Source: B3-G11 sp036985855
Lineage (GTDB): Bacteria; Actinomycetota; Acidimicrobiia; Spongiisociales; UBA5794
Length of the DNA: 49,945 bases
Assembly (NCBI GenBank): GCA_036985855.1
Contig: BTQL01000010.1
Coordinates: 1-49,945, forward strand
Reading direction: 5' to 3'
In this document: piece after piece, positions 40,201-47,794 of the stretch
Layout of the letters: every line of letters starts with the position of its first letter
How positions within the stretch are numbered: position 1 is the stretch's first letter
Translations under genes and position numbers: made by a program
The notes under the pieces: model-generated
Seen by the model: the letters and a program-made list of their open reading frames with translations, nothing else
The model's database searches: none
Told to the model about the DNA's origin: nothing

Positions 40201-41622
40201 TCAGGAAGGGTGTGCCGCTTCAGCGGCTGCTCCGTCGAATCCGGTCCGTTCCATCTCGCCCCAGGTCCCATCTCTGCGCACAGCAGCGGCAAGTCCGCGC
40301 AGTCGCCAGATCGAGGTGAGCTGGCGATATCCGAAGTTCTCGACCAGGGCGATCCCGAGAAGGACCAGCAAATCGTTGAAGCGCCGATATCGCCGGAACG
40401 ACAGCTCCTCGAGCGCCACTGCAGCAATGGAGAAAGATGAACCGAGGAATACCGCCAGAGCCAGGAACAGCGCTACGTACTCGATCGAAACTACCCCGAG
40501 TGCCACAGAGAGTATGAAAGCGACCCAGCCAAGTAGTTCGACAATCGGGCCGAAGAGCTCAAACACCACGAAGTACGGCAGAGCGACCAAACCCGGCACT
40601 CCATATCGCCTTCTGCCGATCATTTCGCGATGGCGGACGATCACCTGGGCCAGGCCTCGCTGCCATCGGTTCCGCTGTCTGGACAGTTGCGAGAGGGTTT
40701 CTGGGGCTTCCGTCCACGCCACAGGATCGGGAATGAACGAAATCCGATAGTCGATCCCCTGATCACGGCAGTATCGGTGCATCCGTACGATCAGTTCCAT
40801 GTCCTCCCCGACCGAGTTGATGTCGAACCCTCCGACCGCGTCGACGATGGAACGACGGAACGCACCGAAAGCACCGGAGATGATGAGCGTCGCGCCCAAT
40901 GCATTCCATCCCACACGGGAGGCGAGAAACGCCCGTAGGTACTCAAGCACCTGGAACCGCGGAAGGATCTTCTCCGGGAGTCGAACGTCCTCGACCGAAC
41001 CTGCTTCGACACGGCATCCATTCGCGATCCGCACGATTCCGCCAACGGCGACCGTCGAGGAATCCTCGAGGAACGGGCGGGCGACACGCGCAAGTGCATC
41101 CGGCTCAAGGAGCGTGTCAGCATCCATTGCACTGACAATGGCGCCTCGGGATCGGTTCAGTCCAGCGTTGAGCGCATCGGCTTTCCCTCCGTTCGCCTTG
41201 TCTATCACGAGCAGGTTCGGGTGACGTCGACTCTGGTATACGTGCCGTACGGGCTGAGTCACGATGCTCGACGTCGCGACACGCTCGATCCTGCGCAGAT
41301 CGAATGCGGCAACCAACCGAACAAGCGTGGCGTCGCGTGATCCATCGTTGATGACGATGATCTCATGGTCGGAATATCGAAGTGTCAGCAGCGAACGGAC
41401 AGAATCGACGATCGTCTCGGCCTCGTTGTAGGCAGGCACGAGCAACGAGATCGGAAGACCGCCACTGGACGACACAAGGTCGTCGATGTGGAGTGATCGA
41501 AGGCCATGCACGTACGTCCGGAGACTCTTGAACGCGATAGTGCTCAAGACCAGATAGAAGCCGTTGAGCACCACGAAGTAGACGATCACGAACCCGTTGA
41601 AGAACATGAGTGCGGAAATCAC
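40201..41622 (-). CDS. Processive family 2 glycosyltransferase (PgaC/hyaluronan synthase type)
   Basis: 473 residues. N-terminal membrane span (8-30), GT-A domain (about 55-330), then three or four C-terminal spans. Motifs: ISLLVPAYNEAE, nucleotide-sugar DAD at 167-169, GED at 272-274 and the processive signature QRNRW at 316-320. Enzymes of this layout polymerise and extrude beta-linked polysaccharides such as poly-N-acetylglucosamine. The GTG start overlaps the HEAT gene stop by 4 nt; last gene of a four-gene operon with signalling proteins. Confidence 0.92.
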   Translation of the reverse strand: MISALMFFNGFVIVYFVVLNGFYLVLSTIAFKSLRTYVHGLRSLHIDDLVSSSGGLPISLLVPAYNEAETIVDSVRSLLTLRYSDHEIIVINDGSRDATLVRLVAAFDLRRIERVATSSIVTQPVRHVYQSRRHPNLLVIDKANGGKADALNAGLNRSRGAIVSAMDADTLLEPDALARVARPFLEDSSTVAVGGIVRIANGCRVEAGSVEDVRLPEKILPRFQVLEYLRAFLASRVGWNALGATLIISGAFGAFRRSIVDAVGGFDINSVGEDMELIVRMHRYCRDQGIDYRISFIPDPVAWTEAPETLSQLSRQRNRWQRGLAQVIVRHREMIGRRRYGVPGLVALPYFVVFELFGPIVELLGWVAFILSVALGVVSIEYVALFLALAVFLGSSFSIAAVALEELSFRRYRRFNDLLVLLGIALVENFGYRQLTSIWRLRGLAAAVRRDGTWGEMERTGFDGAAAEAAHPS

Positions 41623-42632
41623 ACCGCCTCCTCGTACAGCACCTCGCGGGCGCTTTCAGCTGCCAAATCTCTGCCCAGAGACAGATCCTCGAGCATCTCG
41701 CGCTGACCGAGCGCAAGGAGGGCACGAGCCGACCGGATCGCGACCCAGGGCGAGTCTTCGTGAATCATGCGAGCAACCGCATCGACATCTGAAGAGCCGC
41801 CTATGTGGCTGAGTACAGTCGCTGCCTCGGCTCGGACGAAAAACGTAGGATGCGCCAGCATGGGCCGAACTGCATCCGCTTGCTCGATGCTCCCAACCGC
41901 GTCGATCAACCTCAGACACGCAACAACCAGATCTGGATTGGCAGAGCCGAGCGCGTCGGCCGCGATGGGCGCCCCTTCCGGGTCGCGCAAAAGGCGCAAC
42001 GCACCGGCAACAACCGCCCGTCCCTGCGCCGGCTGAGTCACATCGGCGAGGCACCTGCGCAAGTCTTCGAGGGCACCCGGTCCGACCTGTGCCAGCATCG
42101 AAGACATCAGAGAAGGGCTCCAGTTCGAATACCGATGGAGACGGTTCAACACGTCCGCCGTATATTGGGTGTGATCCGGACTGGAGAGCGCACGCGCTGC
42201 CACCAGCGACACGCGGGGGGAGGGATCATCGAGCGCCGCAACAATGCGAGCACCGTACTCGTCGAGAGCCAGCACGCCGAGCAATTCCACCGTGGCGGCG
42301 CGCTTCTCCGCGGTGCGTGCTGTGAGGTCTGGCAGTAACAATCCTACGAGCGGGGCGCTGAAACCTTGGACCCGCTCGCGATCCGGTCCACGAAGTCGCC
42401 GAGCAAACCGGCCTGCAATCTCGAGCACATGGCGCAATTCGCGGCCAGGGACTCGCGGTACCACATCGTCACCATCACCGATTGCCTGGACGAGCACGGG
42501 TTCCCAGCGGGACTCTATTCGCCCGAACCGCTTGGCACGATGGTTGCTGCGAATCCGCAACAGGATGACGACGAACGCAAACACGACATTCAGTGCGAAA
42601 AGCGCGGCGACAACCGTCAGTAAACCGGTCAT
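41619..42632 (-). CDS. Membrane-anchored HEAT-repeat protein
   Basis: 337 residues. One N-terminal span (about 4-26) with a basic cytosolic flank (RSNHRAKRFGR), then HEAT/PBS-lyase-like helical repeats to the end: DDPSPRVSLVAARALSS, LAHPTFFVRAEAATVLSHIG and HEDSPWVAIRSARALLALG. The solenoid likely binds partner proteins on the cytosolic face. Start and stop overlap both neighbours by 4 nt, so it is tightly coupled to the glycosyltransferase and the response regulator. It may connect the two. Confidence 0.83.
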   Translation of the reverse strand: MTGLLTVVAALFALNVVFAFVVILLRIRSNHRAKRFGRIESRWEPVLVQAIGDGDDVVPRVPGRELRHVLEIAGRFARRLRGPDRERVQGFSAPLVGLLLPDLTARTAEKRAATVELLGVLALDEYGARIVAALDDPSPRVSLVAARALSSPDHTQYTADVLNRLHRYSNWSPSLMSSMLAQVGPGALEDLRRCLADVTQPAQGRAVVAGALRLLRDPEGAPIAADALGSANPDLVVACLRLIDAVGSIEQADAVRPMLAHPTFFVRAEAATVLSHIGGSSDVDAVARMIHEDSPWVAIRSARALLALGQREMLEDLSLGRDLAAESAREVLYEEAV

Positions 42633-43021
42633 GACCCAGAAGAGTCGTGGTGTGGCGCGGAGCGAAGAACCCTCTTAAGGTCCTCGGCCAACGTCATTGG
42701 ATCGAACGGTTTGGTGAGACAACCGATGGCGCCAGCTGCCAGAAGCTGTCGAAGTTCATCCTCATCATCGACGCCCGTGAGGAAAACCACAGGGATGTTC
42801 CGGGTGGCGGGAGACGATGCCAGGATCGCAAGCACCGCATCGCCGTTCATGTCCGGCATCAAGTAATCCAACAGAATTGCGTCCGGTGCGGTCCGGTCCA
42901 CCGCAGCAAGTGCTTCCGCTCCATCCGCCGCAGTAACAACGGACATACCGCCCAATTCTCCGAGGGCATGGTCGCCCAGCTTGCGCAGGACGGGGTCGTC
43001 ATCCACAAACAAGACCCTCAT
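42629..43021 (-). CDS. Single-domain response regulator
   Basis: 130 residues, REC domain only. Acidic pair in FVDDDP, acceptor Asp52 in LLDYLMP, Thr in FLTGVDD and Lys in LTKPFDP are canonical. With no output domain, it must act by protein contact, as CheY does. It overlaps the genes on both sides by ATGA. HEAT protein or glycosyltransferase are likely targets. Confidence 0.93.
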   Translation of the reverse strand: MRVLFVDDDPVLRKLGDHALGELGGMSVVTAADGAEALAAVDRTAPDAILLDYLMPDMNGDAVLAILASSPATRNIPVVFLTGVDDEDELRQLLAAGAIGCLTKPFDPMTLAEDLKRVLRSAPHHDSSGS

Positions 43022-44094
43022 GACTCAAACACCAACCGCTGAACCCTAGCGGCGAGCTCAGTAGGCGAGAAAGGCTTGAGCACGTAGTCATCCGCTCCGA
43101 GGTCGAAACCGCGGACGACATCGTGCTCGCTTCCCATCGCTGTGAGAACGATTACAGGCATGCCGGCAAGAGCGGGAGTCTCGCGAAGATGGCCGAGCAG
43201 TTCAAAGCCATTCATCTTCGGCATCTTGACATCGAGGATGGCCAGATCCGGAGGGTTGCTCCTCGCTTCGGCGAGCGCGGACTCACCGTCGGAGCAATGC
43301 ACCATCTCGAAACCGTCTCTGCTCAGCCGGTCAATGATGAGAGCGGCAACGAGTTCGTCATCCTCGGCAAGGAGCACGGACTGCGGCCCCGCTGGTTCCG
43401 CTGGTTCGTCAGGGACCGGCACCGCTACCGTCACACCTCGGCGGTCTGCGGCCGCATCGGCGTGCAACAGTGATTCAACGAGTGGGTTGAGAGAGATCGG
43501 TTCGAACGGCTTTGGAAGGAAGGCGTTGGCACCAAGGGCAAGGCATTCAGCTCTGGCCACGCCGCAGTCCGCCCCTGACAACACGATCACGATCGTGTCT
43601 GTGGTCGCTGGGTTCCGACGGAGGTCTGCGAGAAATTGACGTCCGTCGCCATCGGGGAGGAAGAGATCCAGAAGAAGCAAGTCTGGGTCGGAGCTGAGTT
43701 GCTCACGACCCTCAGCCATCGTCGAAGCAATCAGTATCTCGCGCCCTGGTGACTCAAGCGCGTCTCGTAGCAGTACCTGCATGACCGGGTCATCCTCAAT
43801 GACCAGAATGGTCTGTGAACCCCCGCCGGCGGCAGCCGAAAGTTCGATCAGAAGATCGATCAGACGGCGTGTAGCTCCAGGGAGATCTTGATCCGATGCG
43901 CTGAGGACGTCCTGGGCGCGATCGGTGACCTCTGGGAATCCGTAACTGGCGCCCGAACCCTTGAGCTGATGTACGACGCGCCCAATCGAGTCGCCAGCCT
44001 CCTCACCGCCCCCTTCAAGGGTAACGAGCGCGACCTCAAGAGCCTCGATCTGCGGTCCGAGGCTTGCCAAGTAGAAATCGCGTAGTTCGGTCAC
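43018..44094 (-). CDS. Hpt-REC-REC phosphorelay protein
   Basis: 358 residues. Hpt domain (1-90) with phosphoacceptor His42 in VVHQLKGSGASYGF; REC1 (about 94-215) with Asp143; REC2 (about 238-356) with Asp288. Both receivers keep their Lys (LPKPFEP, LKPFSP). GTG start with AAAGGG 6 nt upstream. First gene of the operon. It could receive phosphate from an unlinked kinase and pass it to the single-domain regulator or the pseudo-kinase's REC3. No canonical kinase is encoded nearby. Confidence 0.9.
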   Translation of the reverse strand: MTELRDFYLASLGPQIEALEVALVTLEGGGEEAGDSIGRVVHQLKGSGASYGFPEVTDRAQDVLSASDQDLPGATRRLIDLLIELSAAAGGGSQTILVIEDDPVMQVLLRDALESPGREILIASTMAEGREQLSSDPDLLLLDLFLPDGDGRQFLADLRRNPATTDTIVIVLSGADCGVARAECLALGANAFLPKPFEPISLNPLVESLLHADAAADRRGVTVAVPVPDEPAEPAGPQSVLLAEDDELVAALIIDRLSRDGFEMVHCSDGESALAEARSNPPDLAILDVKMPKMNGFELLGHLRETPALAGMPVIVLTAMGSEHDVVRGFDLGADDYVLKPFSPTELAARVQRLVFES

Positions 44095-44255
44095 GGTTCG
44101 CCCTTTGCATGCAACAAGAACCTCTCATGTGTTTTCGGTCCAGGCAACCACCGACATAAGCCGAATTCGTGACTCGAATCAGCGCAAGATGCTCGACTTC
44201 GAACGACTCCATCGAATACGGTGGCACATTCCTCAAGGCACCGTCCGAACGCTTC

Positions 44256-44261
44256 GATAGT
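44256..44261 (+). promoter_or_regulatory. -10 element of small lipoprotein
   Basis: GATAGT, 6 nt before ATG 44268; fits the leaderless pattern except for its first base. Confidence 0.4.
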
Positions 44262-44267
44262 GAAGAT

Positions 44268-44561
44268 ATGAATCGGACGAGTATCTCGACGGTCGCTGCA
44301 ATCCTCGCTATTGCAACTGTCACCGCGTCTTGCAGCCAAAGCGCAAGACCACCCGAAGTGGTGCTCGAGGCGCATTGGCAATGCGACGTTCAGCGTCTGA
44401 CTTTCAAAGACCTCTCGGCGCTCAATGCCGAACTCGAAACCAGAATCACAACAGCGGGAATGACAATCGATGAATATGACGGATTCAAGGAACAGTTGAA
44501 CGCCTCAGCCGATCTTCGTTCCGCTGTTGAGCAGGAGTACGAGGAGTATTGCCTGGAATAG
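44268..44561 (+). CDS. Small lipoprotein
   Basis: 97 residues from ATG 44268; the longer frame from 44169 has no start signal. Signal peptide with lipobox TASC at about 21. The mature part is acidic and helical (LSALNAELETRITTAGM, SAVEQEYEEYCLE) and keeps two further Cys, possibly a disulfide. No family recognised. Divergent from the phosphorelay operon, and ends 11 nt from the convergent acyl-CoA ligase gene. Confidence 0.65.
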   Translation: MNRTSISTVAAILAIATVTASCSQSARPPEVVLEAHWQCDVQRLTFKDLSALNAELETRITTAGMTIDEYDGFKEQLNASADLRSAVEQEYEEYCLE

Positions 44562-44572
44562 GCTGTGGTCGG

Positions 44573-46372
44573 CTAACCGACGGCCGATCCGTAGATCTCC
44601 CCGATCAAGCCTGCATACTTCGACGCAACAACGGACCGTTTCACCTTGAGCGTTGGCGTGAGCTCTCCGCTTTCGATCGACAGATCTTCGGGCAGTATGC
44701 GGAAGGTCTTGATGGCCTCGGCCTTGGACACGGCCTTGTTCGCATCGTCAACCGCCAGCTGCACTTCTGCGATCACGTCGGCGTGCTGTGCCAGTTCCTC
44801 ACCAGAGGCACCGTCGAGACCGTGTGAAGCGGCCCAGGGACCCATCGCGTCCGAATCAAGAGAAACCAATGCAGCAATGAAGGGCTTCGCATCGCCCACC
44901 ACCATCACCTGACTCACGAGAGGGTTCGACCTCATCCTGTCCTCGAGCACCGCCGGTGCCACATTCTTGCCTGCCGCTGTGACGATTATCTCCTTCTTCC
45001 TTCCCGTGATCGAAAGGAAACCATCGTCGTCGAGCACACCGATGTCTCCCGAAAGGAACCACTTGTCATCCGTGATAGCTCCGCTCGTGGCGAGATCATT
45101 GTTCCAGTAGCCGGAGAACACGTGACCACCTTTGATGAGCACTTCCCCATCATCGGCGATTCGGATCGATACTCCAGGAATCGGACGGCCAACGGTCCCA
45201 ACCTTGATGGCGTCCGGCTGATTCAACGTTGTACCTGCGGTTGTTTCCGTGAGTCCGTAACCCTCGAGAATCACGAACCCGGCACCGCGGAAGAAGTGAC
45301 CGAGTCTTGCACCAAGAGGTGCGCCACCTGAGATCGCGTATCTGACGTCACCACCGAACAGGGCGCGGATCTTCGAATACACCAACTTGTCGAAGACACC
45401 GTGCGCCAGCTTGGCACCGACCTTGATCTTGCCGCGCTCGATGCCCTGAGAGTACGCGATGGCGACGTCGACCGCCGTGTCGAAGATCTTGCCCTTGCCA
45501 TCGGCGTCGGCCTTTTGCTTCGCACCGTTGTACACCTTCTCGAAGACTCGGGGAACAGAGAAAACCCACGTCGGCTTGAACATGGGGAGTTCTTCGAGCA
45601 GGTTCGGGATCCCGGTCGAGTATCCGATGGTCGTGCCGGTGGAAACGGCGCCTGCTTGGACGGCTCTCGCGAAGATGTGGGCCAGCGGGAGGAACATCAG
45701 GGTTCGGTTGCTCTCACCGAGGAGTTCGGCGATCGAGCGTTTGAGCTGGGCGAGTTCCCAGGCGAAGTTGTAGTGCGTGAGCATGCATCCTTTTGGCATT
45801 CCTGTCGTACCTGAGGTGTACACGAGCGTCGCAAGGTCGCTGTGTTCGATGCCGGCAACTCGCCTATCCACCTCAGCAAGGGTCGCATCGGTAGCCATCG
45901 AGCGGAGCGTGTCCATGGCGCCATCCTCGATGACGAACACCCGCTCACAGTCCGGAAGCGCGTCGGCAACCTCCTCGTATGCAGCGAGAGTGTCTGGGTT
46001 CTCCGAAATGAGTACAACACATCCAGAATCAGAGATGATCCACTGCACCTGCTCGGCGGACGAGGTTTCATAGATCGTCGTGGTTGCGGCTCCCGCAGCC
46101 CAGATTGCATAGTCGAAGTAGGTGAACTCGATGCGGGTTCCCGAATGAAGGGCGACACGGTCCCCCTTCTGTACGCCTGACGCAACCAGGCCTGCGGCGA
46201 GCTCGCGAACCGTTTGCCACATATCGACGGTGGAGACGTTCACGAAAACCTCTCCATCGCGGTAGGCCAGGGCTGGATGGTCGGGAGCCTCGTCGACACG
46301 CTTGACGAGCTGCTGAACGACGTTGAGTTCCGGGTCGACGCGTGCTTCGCCCGGCGCGGTATATGTCTGCAT
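44573..46372 (-). CDS. Long-chain fatty-acid-CoA ligase (AMP-binding)
   Basis: 599 residues from ATG 46370-46372, with GGAGG 4 nt upstream and TAGCAT about 24 nt upstream; the frame to 46468 is not supported. ANL superfamily: P-loop LVYTSGTTGMPKGCMLTH, EGYGLTETTAGT, the hinge region SGDIGVLDDDGFL and KEIIVTAAGKNVAP. It resembles FadD15-type ligases. It activates fatty acids to acyl-CoA via acyl-adenylate. It fits with the crotonase and CoA transferase genes as part of fatty-acid use, though these are not in one operon. Confidence 0.92.
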   Translation of the reverse strand: MQTYTAPGEARVDPELNVVQQLVKRVDEAPDHPALAYRDGEVFVNVSTVDMWQTVRELAAGLVASGVQKGDRVALHSGTRIEFTYFDYAIWAAGAATTTIYETSSAEQVQWIISDSGCVVLISENPDTLAAYEEVADALPDCERVFVIEDGAMDTLRSMATDATLAEVDRRVAGIEHSDLATLVYTSGTTGMPKGCMLTHYNFAWELAQLKRSIAELLGESNRTLMFLPLAHIFARAVQAGAVSTGTTIGYSTGIPNLLEELPMFKPTWVFSVPRVFEKVYNGAKQKADADGKGKIFDTAVDVAIAYSQGIERGKIKVGAKLAHGVFDKLVYSKIRALFGGDVRYAISGGAPLGARLGHFFRGAGFVILEGYGLTETTAGTTLNQPDAIKVGTVGRPIPGVSIRIADDGEVLIKGGHVFSGYWNNDLATSGAITDDKWFLSGDIGVLDDDGFLSITGRKKEIIVTAAGKNVAPAVLEDRMRSNPLVSQVMVVGDAKPFIAALVSLDSDAMGPWAASHGLDGASGEELAQHADVIAEVQLAVDDANKAVSKAEAIKTFRILPEDLSIESGELTPTLKVKRSVVASKYAGLIGEIYGSAVG

Positions 46373-46444
46373 GCTGCCTCCCGACTTGCATCTCGATGCT
46401 ACCAACCCACTCCGTCCTGGTGTCACTAGGGCGAAATGCCGCCC

Positions 46445-46467
46445 GCCGTCAGGGACGCCAGAAACCA
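46445..46467. repeat. Half-copy of the 4574 palindrome arm
   Basis: 23 nt containing AGGGACGCCAGAAACCA match the arm read from 4592 down to 4570 with one mismatch. Here it is not palindromic and lies 8 nt before a -10 element. Confidence 0.6.
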
Positions 46468-46475
46468 TGAGGCAG

Positions 46476-46481
46476 TACCTT
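46476..46481 (+). promoter_or_regulatory. -10 element of leaderless small membrane protein
   Basis: TACCTT, 7 nt before ATG 46489. Confidence 0.5.
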
Positions 46482-46488
46482 CACGGGG

Positions 46489-46704
46489 ATGGACGACTTC
46501 CTTGACCTCGATCTGCTGATCAAGCAGATCGCCCTTGCGTTCGGGGCTGCGATGATCGCCGGGAACCTATTCGCGATAGTCCAGCACAAGCGCGGCAAAA
46601 CCCCGCAGGGCGAAACCGGAGAGTTTCGGGCCGGCCGAGCCTACTGGCTTCTCGGTGTCGGCCTATTGATCGCTATCTGGGGTGCCGTCAGCCTGTTGAG
46701 CTGA
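46489..46704 (+). CDS. Small two-span membrane protein
   Basis: 71 residues. Two hydrophobic helices (about 10-30 and 51-70) joined by a basic cytosolic loop (QHKRGKTPQGETGEFRAGR). No known motif. The ATG has a -10 element at leaderless spacing. The LLM oxidoreductase gene lies 43 nt downstream with its own -10 element. Function unknown. Confidence 0.65.
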   Translation: MDDFLDLDLLIKQIALAFGAAMIAGNLFAIVQHKRGKTPQGETGEFRAGRAYWLLGVGLLIAIWGAVSLLS

Positions 46705-46734
46705 TTCTCCTACCCAACTCGAATCGCGCTCACG

Positions 46735-46740
46735 TAGGCT
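46735..46740 (+). promoter_or_regulatory. -10 element of leaderless LLM oxidoreductase
   Basis: TAGGCT, 7 nt before ATG 46748. Confidence 0.55.
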
Positions 46741-46747
46741 CTCAAAC

Positions 46748-47659
46748 ATGCGTATCGGACTCATCACACAGCTGCATGGAAGACCAGGCGCCGATCCACC
46801 GACCTGGAACTCGGTACGAGGTCGTGCGATTGCAGCAGAAACTACAGGGTTCGACTCGTTCGTTTTCGAGGATGCATTGCTGTTACCAGAAGACGATTCA
46901 GCAGATGGCTGCTGGGAGTCCTTCTCGATGGCGGCAGCGTTGGCCGTCTCCACCGAGCGGCTCACACTCGGTCAATCTGTCGTGAACGCGCCATACAGGT
47001 CGCCGGGGCTCACAGCGAAGAGTGCCGAAACATTGCATGAAATCGCTCAGGGACGATACGTGCTAGGTATCGGAGCGGGTAACACCCCTGATTCCGATTA
47101 CGAGGCATTCGGGTACCCGACGGACAAGCGCTATTCCCGCTTCGCGGAGGCAATCGAGATCATCCACTCACTTCTCAAGAAGGGCACGGTCGATTTCGAT
47201 GGCGAGTTCTACTCCCTGAACCACGCAGAGCTCGTACTTCGGGGTCCGGGCGACACGGGCCCACCGATCAACATCGCGGCAGCGGGTTCCAAGATGCTGC
47301 GACTTGTTGCGCGTTATGGGAATTCGTGGAACTGGTGGAGTTGGGATGAGACCTTGGACGAGATCCTCGAACGGGTACGACCCATCATCTCTGAGCTCGA
47401 AGAGGCGTGCGAGGAGGTCGATCGCGACCCGGATACGCTCGAGCGCACATTCGACCTGTACTCGATCGTACCGCCAGGTTTCTCCGGCGAAGGATCCGGG
47501 ATGGATCAAGCAGTAACCGGGGGACCTCAGTCGATCTCCGAGTTCATCCTTGGGTTACAGGAGCTAGGCATCTCCGAGGTGCGGTGCGACCTGACCGACA
47601 AGTCGGCAGAGGGCGTCGAGGCGATGCAGCCGGTCGTCGAGCTGGTGCACTCCGCCTAG
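46748..47659 (+). CDS. LLM-class F420-dependent oxidoreductase
   Basis: 303 residues. Luciferase-like TIM barrel: AAETTGFDSFVFEDALL, RLTLGQSVVNAPYRSPGLTAK (split by family numbering), GRYVLGIGAGN and NIAAAGSKMLRLVARYG are typical of the F420-using branch. The hydride-transfer substrate is unknown. Together with the PPOX protein at 15320 it implies that the organism makes F420. Confidence 0.87.
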   Translation: MRIGLITQLHGRPGADPPTWNSVRGRAIAAETTGFDSFVFEDALLLPEDDSADGCWESFSMAAALAVSTERLTLGQSVVNAPYRSPGLTAKSAETLHEIAQGRYVLGIGAGNTPDSDYEAFGYPTDKRYSRFAEAIEIIHSLLKKGTVDFDGEFYSLNHAELVLRGPGDTGPPINIAAAGSKMLRLVARYGNSWNWWSWDETLDEILERVRPIISELEEACEEVDRDPDTLERTFDLYSIVPPGFSGEGSGMDQAVTGGPQSISEFILGLQELGISEVRCDLTDKSAEGVEAMQPVVELVHSA

Positions 47660-47764
47660 CACCCGGAGACGGAATCCCATCCCGAAAGAGAGCCCCCCGG
47701 TCCGACACTGGTCGGCCGATCGGCTCCATGGATGGAATCGGGACTCGAGCAGGGACGGCGGGTG

Positions 47765-47770
47765 TATATT
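47765..47770 (+). promoter_or_regulatory. -10 element of CoA-transferase-like gene
   Basis: TATATT, 24 nt before ATG 47795. This transcript has a leader with GGAGA 8 nt before the start. Confidence 0.5.
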
Positions 47771-47794
47771 CGAATACGATCGGAGACCCAACTC

